NCBI GenBank assembly: GCA_946406115.1
Contig: OX291551.1
Span: 31,107,381 to 31,171,380, forward strand
Reading direction: 5' to 3'
DNA length: 64,000 nucleotides
Source: Apoda limacodes
Taxonomy: Eukaryota; Arthropoda; Insecta; Lepidoptera; Limacodidae
The notes below the pieces were generated by a model. That model saw nothing but the letters and a program-made list of their open reading frames with translations, was not told the DNA's origin and made no database searches. Both the position numbers and the translations under genes were made by a program. Positions 22,743 to 34,654 of this stretch are shown piece after piece; position 1 is the first letter of the stretch; every line of letters starts with the position of its first letter.

Positions 22743-23119
22743 TCCTGATCTTATAAAATACAGTAAGATAAAATGTATAAGATAATATCACACCCTGCTC
22801 AAACTATAGACCTATTTCCATACTATCTGTTTGCAGTTAATTCTTTGACAAACCATTTATAAACTTTAGGTATTGGTATTCACTATTGTACACAGCTAAT
22901 TTGTAAACTTTTTGAATTCACAAGGTTTCGTCAAATAACCGGTGCTGGTGTTGAACTTGTTTAGCACAGTGTTATTGGAATTGTTGATATGAAATAGATG
23001 CATTGGATGTTTTCTGTGATCTACTCAGGAACCTTAATCAGGAAATTGCAATACTATGTTATTAAAAGAACCCACTGCACTGAAACTTATATGGACAATA
23101 GGTTTCAGACAGTTATAAA

Positions 23120-23244
23120 TTAATGAAACGACGTGCGTTTAGTACGAGGATTTACTTTGCACTGTTTAATTACAAGGTTTCAAATGGACTGCATGTATGC
23201 ATATATATAGATAAGGTCTGAACTAATAAGTACTCGTTTGGACA
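23120..23244. repeat. Partial LTR-like copy shared with 36190-36333
   Basis: aattaatgaaacgacgtgcg tttagtacgaggattt through ctaataagtactcgtttgga ca matches 36190-36333 almost base for base, apart from a shorter TA stretch in the middle. Both copies end at the same point, ttggaca. The 36-kb copy extends further on the other side, so this one is a truncated piece of the same terminal repeat. Confidence 0.82.
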
Positions 23245-23279
23245 TTTCGCCCACCAAGGACGCAGACCTATATATCCTA

Positions 23280-25150
23280 ATTTTTTTTTTTTTTTTTTTT
23301 TTTTAATATTTCTAAGATGGCAAACAAGCTTACGGTCCGCCTGATGGTAAGCGGTCACCGTAGCCTATGGACGCTTGCAACACCAGGGGTATCTCTTGCG
23401 CGTTGCCGATCCTTTAGAAATCTAATAACTTCTTTCTTAAAGAACTCCATACTGTAGTCCTTGCAGAAAACCTTGGCAGGGAGCTCATTCCACAACTTAA
23501 GCGTTCGCGGGAGGAAGTTTCTCTGAAACCGCACTGTACGCGACCATTTAGGTTCTAAAGTGTGAGAATGAATTCCCTGCCGATGGCGAGCGGTGCGATG
23601 GTAGAAAGTAGCCGTGGGCATCATTTCGAACAATTCCACAGAACACTACCCATTGTACAAGCGGTAGAACACACACAGTGAGGCAAAGTCTCTCCTCAGA
23701 CTTAAGGGCTCGATACCGCAAGTGAGTTTGGAATCGTCGACAATTCTCACAGCCCGTCGTTGAACCGAGTCAAAAGGGCCCAGAGATGGCAGCTGTACTC
23801 CATATGGGGCCGAACTTACGACTTGTAAAGTAACAACCTTTGCCCCGACTTGAAGTACTGCTTCGCTCTGTTGTGTACACCAAGTTTTTTGGGCGCCAGC
23901 TTCATCTTTTCTTGCAAATGACCTCGGAACTGAACATCGCTGGAGATGTCAACACCAAGGATCATTATAGGATCTCTTGTAGATGGAGAGGGGAGTGTTC
24001 TGGAATTGTGAGACTACAGTGAATGGAGTTTTCTTAGCGGTGAACGCGCACACTTGTGTCTTTGGGGGTTTGAATCGGACCAATTTTACCCGTCCCCAGT
24101 CAGAGACCTGGGACAGTGTGGTCTCGATTTGAGACACAAGTTCTCCGCGGTTTCCCTCCACAACAGAACGAGGGATGTTTGCACGACCCGTGTAAAAAGC
24201 ATCTTCAGTACTGTCATCTGCATAGCAATGTATGTTGTTGATGTCCAACATGTCCTTGATATGCAGTAGAAACAGCGTAGGAGACAGCACAGAGCCTTGC
24301 GGGACACCAGCATTAATGTGCATGCTATCAGAGCAACTACCGTCAACTACGGTTCTTATGCGTCTGCCGGACAAAAAGCTAGCCACCCATTTGCACAAAC
24401 CCTCGGGACCCCGGTGCCAGACCCGATCGAACGCCTTCGCTATGTCCAGGCTACATGCCGATGCCTCCCCCTGACTCTCAATGGCTAGTGCCCATCGGTG
24501 TGTGAGATACACTAGAAGGTCACCAGTCGAGCGACCGTGGCGAAAGCCATATTGACGGTCACTGACCAGATTGTGTACTTCTAGGTATCTCACACACCGA
24601 TGGGTTGTATGTTGATCACACGCACGGCCTGTAATTTGATGGATCTGATCTATCGCCCTTTTTGGGCACCGGGTGCACATTCGCAGTCTTCCATGAAGAC
24701 GGAAATTGCCTAGTGTGGTAGGAAAGCGCGAAGAGGCGCGTGAGTACAGGACATAACTCAGGAGCACACTGCTTAAGCACCACTGCTGGTATACCGTCTG
24801 GCCCACTCGACTTATGAACGTCTAGAGAAAGCAACGCCCGCCTGACCTCCCGCTGCGTTATGGAGATTTCCGGCATGGTCTTACCGCACCACGGTATAGT
24901 TGGTGGTACAGCGCCTTTATCGTTAATGTTCGAGTTCGAGGCAAAGAGACTGCCCAGTAGATCGGCTTTCGTTTTAGCACTCTGGGCCAAGTCACCATCG
25001 GTCTTTCGCAGTGGTGGTAACGACGACTGGCAAAAGTTCCCTTCGGCAGCTTTGGCAAGCGACCAGAAAGCACGACTCCCAGAAGGATAGCTCGCAAGTC
25101 GCCCACCTATTTCGCCGATGAATTGGAATTTTGCTCTGGCAGTTGCTTTC
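23280..25150 (-). mobile_element. LINE-A, best-preserved RT half
   Basis: A minus-strand 5'-truncated element whose 3' poly(A) is the T-run at 23281-23304. From 25130 down: SYPSGSRAFWSLAKAAEGNF (linker), FASNSNINDKGAVPPTIPWC, REVRRALLSLDVHKSSGPDG (RT start), TRLFALSYHTRQFPSSWKTA, VPKKGDRSDPSNYRP, SDRQYGFRHGRSTGDLLVYL, ACSLDIAKAFDRVWHR (motif A), AGVPQGSVLSPTLFLLHIKD (motif B), HCYADDSTEDAFYTG (catalytic, intact), WGRVKLVRFKPPKTQVCAFT, then the C-terminal domain at 23639-23355 ending in GVASVHRLR and a stop. Short in-frame deletions lie after motif A and before DRQYGF, and a 20-bp palindromic replacement is present at 24585-24604. About 300 bases of thumb domain are missing between 23950 and 23640. 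Inactive. Confidence 0.9.
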
Positions 25151-26459
25151 TTACTGAACCTAAAGCTGTTATGTTAGCTGTAAATGTAAGCAACAATTAG
25201 ACTGACGCATAAGTAAGTAGGTATTGAACATATAGACAACGACAAGATATCTACACTATTTGATATAATAAGCGTTTATACTTGATTTAAATGATACATA
25301 TCTACATAAACATGTCAATTTAAGCAATAAATTAGGGCATCGCAACACTACCAGAAAGACATGCGGTGATCATACGATCTTTCGCCCATAGCATAATTCA
25401 ATACATTGATCTCTAGACACGGTATAGACACGCTCATAGGTGCAACTGCGGGGAGTACTGTGAGTAATGTATATTTTTTTATATTTAAATATTTTAAGAC
25501 GTTGTTTTTCGACTACACTTTTGATTTTACGTATTTTAATCTTTAAAATCATATAAATACGTACTCTTGTACCTATCGATGACATATATTTCTCTTTTTG
25601 AGCTATTTAACACCTAGCTTTTTGCTCTTTATGTAATTATGAGACACAAAAGTCCTTTTTACGGTGCTACACCAAGCGATAAAGGCTGCGAGTAACTAAA
25701 TAACACATTCACGAGCTTTGGGGTAATTACAGAGTATTGCATCCCCCCACGAGTTTCAGTAGTTTTCAGAAGGTTTTTATGGTAACTAAGGCCGGTTATT
25801 GAACGGGAAGATCCTGGAATCAATTAATAAAAGAGGAAAAAATACTTTGTTGTCAAACTCTAAAACCAAAGAACAAAACAGAGTGTTCAGTAGAAAAAAA
25901 ATTACCTTAAAACGAATTGTAAAAAAAAAAGATCTTAAAAATCGAACAAAAAATAAGAATCGGCATAATAGGTGTACAGAATAGAGGATACTCCCATTTT
26001 TCATGCTATGGGTACTTGAATATCGCATTTTAAAAAAACCAGAAGTAAGACAAACACTAAAAAGTTGCCGAAGAAAAAAACTATCACAGCTAGTTTTTAT
26101 GCTATATTTACACTAAAACCAACCACAGAACGTATACTGACCGACCGGCCCAATCGGAACCAAATACCACCAATAAATTAAAAAACACAATGACTTTGAC
26201 TAGGTACTGCACCGGAAAATACAAACTATTGCATCAAAATCTACCGTTGATCAGTATACACCTATAAAGAAGCTGTACGACTACTACCTTAATTACGAAA
26301 CAAATCACTACCAATGATAAAGCAAATAAAAATTGTGAGAACGAAATGACTATTACTTTTATTTATGAATATGGCTACGTTCCCTTAGGCAGTAGCCCAA
26401 TTACTCAACAAGCACCGAAATAACCCCACAAGAGGATGACATCAATTCACGGTTTATTT
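25151..26459. other. AT-rich stretch, no gene seen
   Basis: No coding or repeat family is recognised. 25790-26030 holds open frames on both strands of low-complexity Lys/Phe codons that look like chance frames in A-rich DNA. The A-rich plus strand from 26040 on resembles the satellite that follows and may be its oldest edge. Confidence 0.45.
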
Positions 26460-28960
26460 TCATTTATAATCCACTTAAGTACACCTGAAAAAGGTTACTG
26501 AAGCTATGATAACACGAGAAGAAATCAGTTATTAAAAAAATAAAAAGAAATTTAAGTAAGTCTACTATAAGATAAATAAACTCCATCACTCTACTTTTTG
26601 ACACCTATTTAAATATGCCTAAAAAGGTTACTGAAGTCATGGATATTAAAACCGAACTATGCCAACAAAGAATCAAAAATGCAAGTACTGGAATATTCAC
26701 ACAAAAGTCCGAGCATATTTTATTAATTATAGCTGAATAGAATATAATATTTGTGACTCACTTAATTGAGTACGCCTGAAAAAAGTCACAAAAAACGAAA
26801 ACGTAATCGTTGGGACTCCGCTACAACAGAATAAAACTACTTTATGAGTATTTCTATTTATTATTTATTATTTATGCCTGAAGATAGCGACTGAAGCTAT
26901 GGTAATTGAGAGCTGTTATAGAATACTGCCATATAAAGAAACAAAAAACGCAAAGTTTTGACAGTCGCTTCATATGATTTAAATTTCCCCATTGGTAATT
27001 TCCATTTATAATCTATTTATGTAGGCCTGAAAACAGTAACTAAAGCTATGAAAAAAGGACACTGAATCTAAAAACCGTCAATAAAGAAACAAAAACGTCA
27101 ATGGTTGGAACACTCCCTTAAAACAACGAAATTATTTTATTGGTTATATACATTTATGATCTCCTTTAAAAAAAAAAAAGAAAACCTGATTATTGGGATT
27201 CAGCTACAAAAGCATGAAACTACTGCATAAATATCTCCATTCATCATTAAATTAAAATATGTTCGAAAATAATAACTGAAGCTATAGAAATACGGTGCTG
27301 AAACAGAATACTGCCAACAAAGAAACAAAAAACGCAAGAGTTTGACGTTCTCTTTACAAGTATTAAGTTACTTTAATAGTGATTTTTATTTTAAATCTAC
27401 TTAGGTACCACGCCCTAAAACAGTAACTGAAGCCATGCAAAAAGAACACTGAAATTGAAGGCTGCCAATAAAGAAGCAAAAACTTAAATGTATGAAATAC
27501 TTGTACTCCCTTAAAACAACGAAATTGTTTTCTTGGTTAAATTTATCTATGACCTACTTAAAAATGCAATTGTTGGGATTTTGTCTACTACAGTTAGCTA
27601 CAATCGAATATAACTACTTCATTACTGTTTCCATTTATCATTTTACTGGATATGTATGAAAATAGTAACTGAGCTATAGAAGAAATAGGAAGCTGAAACT
27701 GAACACAAAGAAACGAAAAACTCAATGGTTGGAATACTTCCTTAAATTGACAAAAAATCTTGATCATATTAATTTATGATTTTATTAGGTATGCCAAAAA
27801 AAAAGTTACTAAAGATACGGGAAATAAGACAATGAAACTGAAAATTACAGATCAGACAAAAACGCATGTCGTGGATACTTCCATAAAAGACCGACGTCAC
27901 ACTTCACTTATTAACTCCATTTATAATACACTTACAAAGAAACTGAAGCTACTATAAGAGGTTAAAGAAACTAAAAGAAAAGCCAATAAATGATAAAAAA
28001 ATGCAGCTATTGAAATTGTGCTACAATGTAATTGAGCTACGCCATTAAATATTTTTATCTTTTAATTTTAGCAAGTACGAACAATAATAAATGAAGCTTT
28101 GGAAAAAGGACACCAAAACTGAAAACTGCTATAATAAACTGGAACGTAAGTTTTGAAAGGCCGCTGCAAGAACGAATAAACAATGATAACATTCATTTAT
28201 GATTTACTTAAAAATTAGGTACGCTTAAAAAAGTAACTGCGATTATGGGAACAGAACGAGAAAAACGAACAACTGTCAATTAAGAAATAAAAAAAACCCA
28301 AACGTTGGAATTCTGCTACAAAAGATGGAACTAGTATCCTATTTTAAGTACACACCTACGAACTTACACCTAAGAACAGTAAAGCTATCGAAACAGAACA
28401 CTGAAACTAAACAGCGGTAAAAGTATAAAAAAATCTGAACGCTAAATCAAGCCATCCGCGCAAGGACGTGTCACCGCCTACGAGCCCTTCATTCCGAGGG
28501 CAGAAAAGCCAATCCAGTTCATCCACCGCTACTGCAACCACCTACAATCTCCTACGAGTTTCCGATACTTTTGCGGAGTCAACTTATTATTTACGCCTAT
28601 AGACACCTAAGAACAGTAAAGCTATGGAAACAGAACACTTAAACTAAACAGCGCAAATAGTATAAAAAATCTGGACGTTAAATCAAGCCATCCGAGCAAG
28701 GAGGTGTAACCGCCCACGAGCCCTTCATTCCGAGGACAGAAAAGTCAATCCAGCTCATCCACCGCTACTGCAACCGCCCACAATCTCGGCTGAAGTTAAG
28801 AAAACAAAAGAAAATCATTTTATTGCACTGGCCATGTCCATTTACGAACTACGAGTACTATGGTAGGTATATCTAAGAATAATAACTGAAGCTCAGGAAA
28901 CCAGACACTAAAAATAAACACTGCCACTGGGGTAAAATAAAACACAAGTGTTGGAACACT
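26460..28960. repeat. Degenerate satellite, unit about 145 bp
   Basis: A diverged unit recurs with the landmarks agtaactgaagctatg, gaaaactgccaataaagaaa caaaaa, cgcaagtgttggaa and tccatttatgatcnactta. The aactgaagctat landmark is near 26493, 26626, 26885, 27028, 27265, 27420, 27660, 27800, 27940, 28090, 28230, 28380, 28615 and 28880: spacings of 133-155 or about double. The plus strand is strongly A-rich, with little coding capacity. I do not know the family. Confidence 0.75.
28366..28795. repeat. Recent 240-bp tandem duplication inside the satellite
   Basis: About 190 bases beginning cacctaagaacagtaaagct are present at about 28366 and again near 28601. They share the GC-rich core gcccttcattccgagg and tcatccaccgctactgcaac, with about 90 percent identity by eye. 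The GC-rich core is absent from the other satellite units. Confidence 0.8.
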
Positions 28961-29260
28961 GCAACAGTAAAACAATCCTTCACTGAATATTTAAATTTAT
29001 GTTTAACCTAGTGATAACGGAAACTAATCGAAAATGCCTTATTAATGACATAAACTGAATACCATCACAAGACAATAAAATCCATAAGTTGGAACGCCAG
29101 TCAAGCATCAAAGGAACAAGAGTTGTATTGCTAATTGGAAACTTCTAACGCCACGTTGATGTAAACCGAATAAGCTGGTGCAAATGAATACCATCAAAGA
29201 AGAATCAGAACACAGAAGAGTTTAGAAGCCAACACGCAGACCACAAACGGCAAATCAGTC

Positions 29261-29689
29261 ATTTTTCCCTTCTTGTATATATTAACACTTGTATATATTT
29301 ATCATCCTGCTGGCTAAAGGGTGCTGGTACCGGTCGGCTCTATCCATCCCACTCCACATCCTAGACTGCGAAGTCCTACACTACCTGCCCTATCTACTCC
29401 GTCTTATTGGTGTCTTGGGCAGAGGCAATGGGCACACATAGGAATGCCATGAGATGGACGGGTTACTACTAGAATCACTCACTAATGCGGACTGGAAACG
29501 TCGCATACCTTCCAGTGGTTGAGGACCCTCCGTTTCTTCAGTTACCACCTTTTTGATCGTTTGCGCTGTTCCAGCCCGCAGTTTTGAGCACTCTACAGAA
29601 CCCTCTCATCGACAGTTCTTTTCCTATGTGACCCGTTCCTTGAGTCCTTGCAGTGGAACGCTGGCTGGTAAGAAGCTGGAACGGAACGG
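29261..29689. other. Mixed-composition stretch, not recognised
   Basis: GC content rises here compared with the satellite. Words such as gtgctggtaccggtcggctc and cgctgttccagcccgcagtt suggest an old element, but no family, ORF or splice pattern could be assigned. Confidence 0.4.
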
Positions 29690-30960
29690 AACGGCAGTTG
29701 CTTTCTTACTGAACCTCGAGGCAGCATTTAATTTGCGTTTTAACTCAGAAATATTCGGATCCTTATTATAACGAGCCGTGGTCCAAGCCTCATATGCATT
29801 TGCTTAAGAATTTTAGCTTTTCTGCAAGACCTATTAAACCACGGTCGTCTTTTGACGCCGGCAGCTACTCGCGGGTTAGGAATATAGCATTCCATACCAG
29901 CAAGGATTGTCTCAGTGACTGCGGCTGCGCAGACGTCAGGATCTTCTGAGTTAAAACAGGTCTGCCTTCACGAGTTCGATGCGTAAAATTCTCGCAATCC
30001 ATCCCAGTCTGCCGACTTATAGTGCCACACACGACGCCAATTAGTTGGTCCAGAAGGATCGTGTTGTGTACATGACACTTGAGTCCGAACGAGACAGTGG
30101 TCCGAGGAGCCAAGAGGCGCATCCACTGAGACGGAGTATCGGTCCGGACGAGTAGTCAGCAGAAGGTCCAGTAAGGAGCTCGTATGTTCCTCTATATCTG
30201 GTATTCTCGTTGGAGAAAGTACCAGCTGAGAGAATCCATAGGTGAGAGCAAATTCATGAGCAGATATCCCAGCATAGTTATTGGTTCGAGAACTGAGCCA
30301 CTCGCGATGGTGGGCGTTAAAGTCTCCCAAAATAACTAGTTCTGCTGTGGGATATTGCTCTAGAACTTCAGTCGTCAAACTCAGGTGCGTGAAGAGTCGA
30401 GTTACATCCGTGTCACCGCTATGAGACCTGTATAGGCACGCATAGATACGAGTGTGGCCGCCGTAATCTACGGGCACCCACAATATCGACAGGTCCCTGT
30501 CTTCAAAGCTATGAAGGCGGCGATAGCAGATATCCTCCCGGACGAACATACATACACCGGCACGACTCATAAAATTGTGTTCGAGTTTGTAGCTGGGACA
30601 GTGAAGGTATGATGTGTCGGCCGGGCAGGATATCTGCGTCTCCGTTAAGAAAAGAATGGTCGGCTGAGCAGTTTCGAGATGGTGGTGGACTGCGTTAAGT
30701 TTTGCGTGAATACCCCTGATGTTGCAAAAATCCACATATGTGGATGGAGTAGCCACTGTACAAACTCTTTTCTTTTTCGTTCTCATGGCCATAATATATA
30801 AAAAAAGTTACTAAGACCAAGAATGAGGATTCACTGCACAGACAGCTTAGAGGACAAAAGGTGCGGTACTAGAACTGCCAAAGCTCGCCACAGATGATAC
30901 GGTTGCTGGCACGGCGGGCGGAGGGCCCCTGATCCCCCTCAGTTGTAGTAGCCGCTATTT
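29690..30960 (-). mobile_element. LINE-A 5' half with endonuclease ORF
   Basis: The minus-strand frame 30792-29968 (274 codons) is an almost complete APE-type endonuclease: VDFCNIRGIHAKLNAVHHHL, ILFLTETQIS (Glu of the active site), AGVCMFVREDICYRR, IYACLYRSHSGDTDV, LVILGDFNAHHREWL (GDFN motif), FALTYGFSQLVLSPTRIPDI, LLTTRPDRYSV and LGSSDHCLVRTQVSC (SDH motif). The 5' UTR-like stretch 30793-30960 matches 56370-56440 on the opposite strand. Downstream (29690-29967) the linker continues after a frame change. The RT half is missing. ORF1 is not seen, so the methionine at 30792 is simply the first in frame. All the key endonuclease motifs look intact. Confidence 0.9.
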
Positions 30961-31309
30961 ATCTGCTATTTAACACTAAAAAAATGACCTGCTAAATAAC
31001 AATTAGTCACTTAAAGTAAAATAAAGCACAGATAAAAGGTAAGTAAAGTACTAACAATAAATAATAAAACAATTGTAAAAATAAGTAAAAAATCTTAGCA
31101 TGATAGGAAACAGGTAAGTAGGTACCTACATTATATTGTGACGAGTAATTTGTTACGCCGCCCACCACGACGTATAAAGTAAAGATATAACTAATTTAGT
31201 AAATAACTTAATACATTAATAACTATTTGTATCAAGTGTGTTTCAATTAAAACAAATTGTTGGTTCACATAAAGTGATAAAGCCTAATGTACGTATATAC
31301 AATTATAAA
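30961..31309. other. AT-rich stretch between LINE-A and BEL/Pao
   Basis: Probably holds the 3' untranslated end of the BEL/Pao element (minus strand), with a purine-rich gtcgtggtgggcggcg on the minus strand near 31160-31175 that could be its polypurine tract. No copy of the 36151-36333 terminal repeat was found here. Confidence 0.4.
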
Positions 31310-32245
31310 GGAAGTTTAAATATGTTTTGGTAGGATACATATTTTACTTAGTCGTCTCTTAAAGATACCATTTTTACATTTGATTGACACAACACGAGTA
31401 ATTTGATCACGACCTACATGTTTCTGTATGATTTTACCTAATATCCATTTACTTGGTGGAATATTATATTCTTTTAAAATCACTATGACACCGATTTCTG
31501 GCTCAGTTACCTTAGTGTTCTATTTATATCTTTGATTAAGGTATACAAGATATTCCTTATACCACCTGTTTCAAAAATCGGTGTCAATTTTTTGCGTCAG
31601 GCGCCATCTATCGTGATAATTAAAATTATGTACACGATTTTCATCAGCTAAGTTCAGTAATGGCTCGCCGATCAAACAATGACCCGGTGTCAGTGGTAGT
31701 GGGTCGTTTGGATCATCACTTAGTAGAGTTATCGGACGCGAATTTAAACACGCTTCTATTTGCGATAAAACTGTAGTGAGTTCTTCGTAGGTTAGTATAG
31801 TATCTCCGATTACTCTTTTCAGACTAGTCTTTGTGCTGCGCACTCCGGCTTCCCACAATCCTCCGAAATTTGGCGCATGTGGAGGTATGAAATGCCACGT
31901 TGTATGCTCTACGGTCAATAACGCTGCTATCTCTTTTGGAAGTGTAGATTTAGCACTAGTAAACATGTCCCTCAACTGTTTGTCCGCTCCCACAAAATTG
32001 GTGCCATTGTCGCTATAAATATCTTGACAATGACCTCGTTTTGATGTAAATCGCCTGAATGCTGCGATAAATGTCACAGCCTTGAGGTGTATAGCACGAA
32101 TTGCCATACAAACAAATAGGCAAATATAACCCTTAAAAATTTGGCTCATCTGCCGGGTGAAAATTTAATATTGATGGGTCCAGCATAATCCACACCTGAT
32201 CGGAAGGGTCTGCTAGGTGTTACTCTTACTTCTGGTAACTGGTTT
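31310..32245 (-). pseudogene. BEL/Pao integrase core and C-terminus
   Basis: The frame 32149-31571 reads GYICLFVCMAIRAIHLKAVT, DIYSDNGTNFVGADKQL (second catalytic Asp), WHFIPPHAPNFGGLWEAGVR (catalytic Glu), ACLNSRPITLLSDDP and LTPGHCLIGEPL. The first catalytic Asp is in SGVDYAGPI just upstream near 32190-32210, separated by a frameshift close to 32155. After 31571 a further frame change leads to EIGVIVILKEYNIPPSKWIL and VGRDQITRVVSIK, the DUF5641-like end. All three catalytic acidic residues can be read, but not in one frame. Confidence 0.88.
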
Positions 32246-32848
32246 TTAAATATCTAATGCAGGTTGTACAATTTCGGTAATTTTCTTTGTTTGCGCCTTA
32301 ACTCTCAAAATCCAGTATTTGGACATCAAATCATTTTGCATGATTTGTGGTCCACCATGCATTGTTTTATCTATAATTATTAATCTACTAAGATGACTCT
32401 TAGCAGGCAAAATTATAGGATGCTGTGTATCATATTCAGTTGATGACTGTTGAATACGTCCGCCAAATCTTAAAATCCCATTTTTATTAAAAATGGGACA
32501 AAGAAAACGAAGTCTGCTCCTTTTAGCGACAAATCCTTGAGACCTTAACTGTTTTATTTCTTCTCTAAATTCAATGTTTTGTACTTGTCTCACACAAGTC
32601 TCCAAAGTGTCTTTTATCTCTTTTGTAGTTATAAATTCGGTAAATAATTGACGTTTTTCTTTGGTTTGTTTTAAATTTAGCCATCTCTTACAGTATGAGA
32701 TAACTCTTAACATTATTTGAAAATTAGAAAACTTAGTCCATATTAATTCTTTTTCTGTGTCTAATAAGACAGTTAATGATCTGATTTTCTCTTCTTCTTG
32801 TGTGTCTTCGATCTTTGCAGTACTCAAAATTATGTGTGATGTAGACAA
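32246..32848 (-). pseudogene. BEL/Pao pol, H2C2 zinc-binding region
   Basis: A 200-codon minus frame. The N-terminal part (TKFSNFQIMLRVISYCKRWL) is the stretch that follows RNase H in BEL/Pao pol. The C-terminal part HPIILPAKSHLSRLIIIDKT MHGGPQIMQNDLMSKYWILR is the H2C2 zinc-binding fold before the integrase core. The frame ends just short of the expected CC pair, near VQPALDI. Confidence 0.8.
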
Positions 32849-32866
32849 CCAATCCGGTCCTCTCCA

Positions 32867-33585
32867 CTATAATGAGTAATTTAGTATTTCTGAAGCCTGT
32901 AACCCTCTTGAAGCACAGTCTGCCAGGTTCGTATCAGTAGTAACATGGCCCCATTGCTCACAATCCAGTATGTTTAATATTTCAGATATTCTGTTACTTA
33001 CAAAGTGTTCCATCGGCTTGACGCATCCTTTAGCCAGACCAGTACTATGGTTGAGTCCGTCCATGCATATAACTTTTCCTTGGGTATTTGCATAACTTGA
33101 GATATCTCTGAAATTAGTTTTGCCGCTAACGTTGCGCCGCAAAGTTCCAACCTAGGTATTGATAATTGTTTTACGATGGGTGCTACCTTTGTTTTGGCTG
33201 ATATAAGGTTTACAAAGACTCTGTCATTGTCAACGACTCGCACATACACTGCAGCTCCATATGATGTCACCGAAGCATCAGAAAAGACATGGTCACATCC
33301 TGATAAAAAATCATCAATATAGAAATCGCTTTTTGTTAGATCCGCAGCGATTGGAAATTTTGATTTCTCCTCTTCAGCTAGTTTTTGTAGTGATTTTACA
33401 GCAAGGTACGGTGCACAAGCTGTCCCGAATGTTAATCTCAAGAGTTTCAAGTGTTTAATCGGCTCGTTTATGTTAAATCTCCATAATATTCTCTGATAGT
33501 CTGTATTTTCTTCGGCCACGCACACCATTCTGTAAATTTTAATAATACACGCCGTAATGCAAATTTTATGGGTTCTCCAACGCAT
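32867..33585 (-). pseudogene. BEL/Pao reverse transcriptase-RNase H, internally deleted
   Basis: The frame 33585-32998 begins in the RT palm (MVCVAEENTDYQRILWRFNI, LRLTFGTACAPYLA), reaches the catalytic FYIDDFLSGCD near 33310, and passes directly into RNase H (VFSDASVTSYGAAVYVRVVD, SIPRLELCGATLAAKLISEI, YAWTDSTIVLVWLK). The linker of well over 100 residues normally between DDFLSG and the RNase H start is absent without loss of frame. Another frame (33142-32867) continues RNase H with NRISEILNILDCEQWGHVTT and NLADCASRGLQ. The catalytic aspartates are kept. Confidence 0.88.
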
Positions 33586-34507
33586 CAGTATGTGACGTAA
33601 ATCTTGTTGTAGTTTGGGACGAGGAGTTTATCGTTCAATGAGCCGTTGTTAACTCTTTTACACGAAGCGTCAAAGACAGTTCGAAGTTTTGTAGTCTGTT
33701 ATCTTCTCTTATTGCTGGATGGTGTGGAAGGTAGACCGCCGTGGTGTTATTAATATTTGTAGGTTGAACTTCTGACATGTGATTTAAATTAATATACTCA
33801 TTAATGACTCTACAGTATTCTTCTTTTAGCTTATGATTTTGCGATAATCTTCTTTCTAAAGACTCGAATCTTTTAGCAGCTATCTCAACTAGTCCATTGT
33901 TCTGTAACTCTGGATTTTCACATTTGAATGCTAACTTAACAACAAATCTTCCTTCTTCATTTCTAACTGCCTTTTTGTCGTAAAACTCCTCGCATATTAC
34001 TTCTGCTTTTGATAGTCTCTTCTTTATTGCGTTTGGCTCGTTGTCTAACTCCGAAAATTACTTCAAAATGTCGTCTTCCTTTAGTTGTATGTGCAAACTG
34101 GTAATATTTTTATTCTCTAAAGTGTTTTTTTGTGACATTCTTCCAGATACGACCCATCCTAAGATTGTTTTTTGTGCTAGTAAATTACCGTTTGGATGCT
34201 TAATAATGCCGTCTAACAAAATATTGCTGTAAATTTCAGCTCCTAGAAGAATATCATTTTTTCTCGGTGTTGTAAAGTCTGGGTCAGCCAATGCCAAGCC
34301 GTTTAAGTCTGACCACTTAGATGTGTTACTCTCTGTGGTAGGTAGCAGCGTTGCTAGAGAGCGCACTACATACGCATTCAATTTTACTGATGTATTGGGA
34401 TTGTGACATGATATCACGCTAAGTGAAACCACGTGCTTAATTGTCGTTGATCCTTCCCCTACACCTGACACCCAACCACTCACCGATTTACGTGTAAGAT
34501 TGAGCAA
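33586..34507 (-). pseudogene. BEL/Pao protease (DUF1758) and RT N-terminus
   Basis: The frame 34507-34058 reads SLSVISCHNPNTSVKLNAYV, LNGLALADPDF, NDILLGAEIYSNILLDGIIK and NLLAQKTILGWVVSGRM, the DUF1758 aspartic-protease fold of BEL/Pao. The catalytic loop upstream, near 34540-34560, reads ALINSRVTASFV, without the expected Asp. From 34040 to 33600, after a frame change, KRLSKAEVICEEFYDKKAVR, EGRFVVKLAFK and KEEYCRVINEYINLNHMSEV give the start of RT. Confidence 0.82.
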
Positions 34508-34654
34508 CTGAATTGTCGCTTCCGTTACAAATGAGGCTGTGACCCTTGAATTAATAAAGCTCTAATTATATATTTGCAACCATTCCTACTATCTACTAAC
34601 ACTTCAACAGTAGCTAATAGGACACTATTTGTCTGAAAATTGTCTCTAGAAAAA

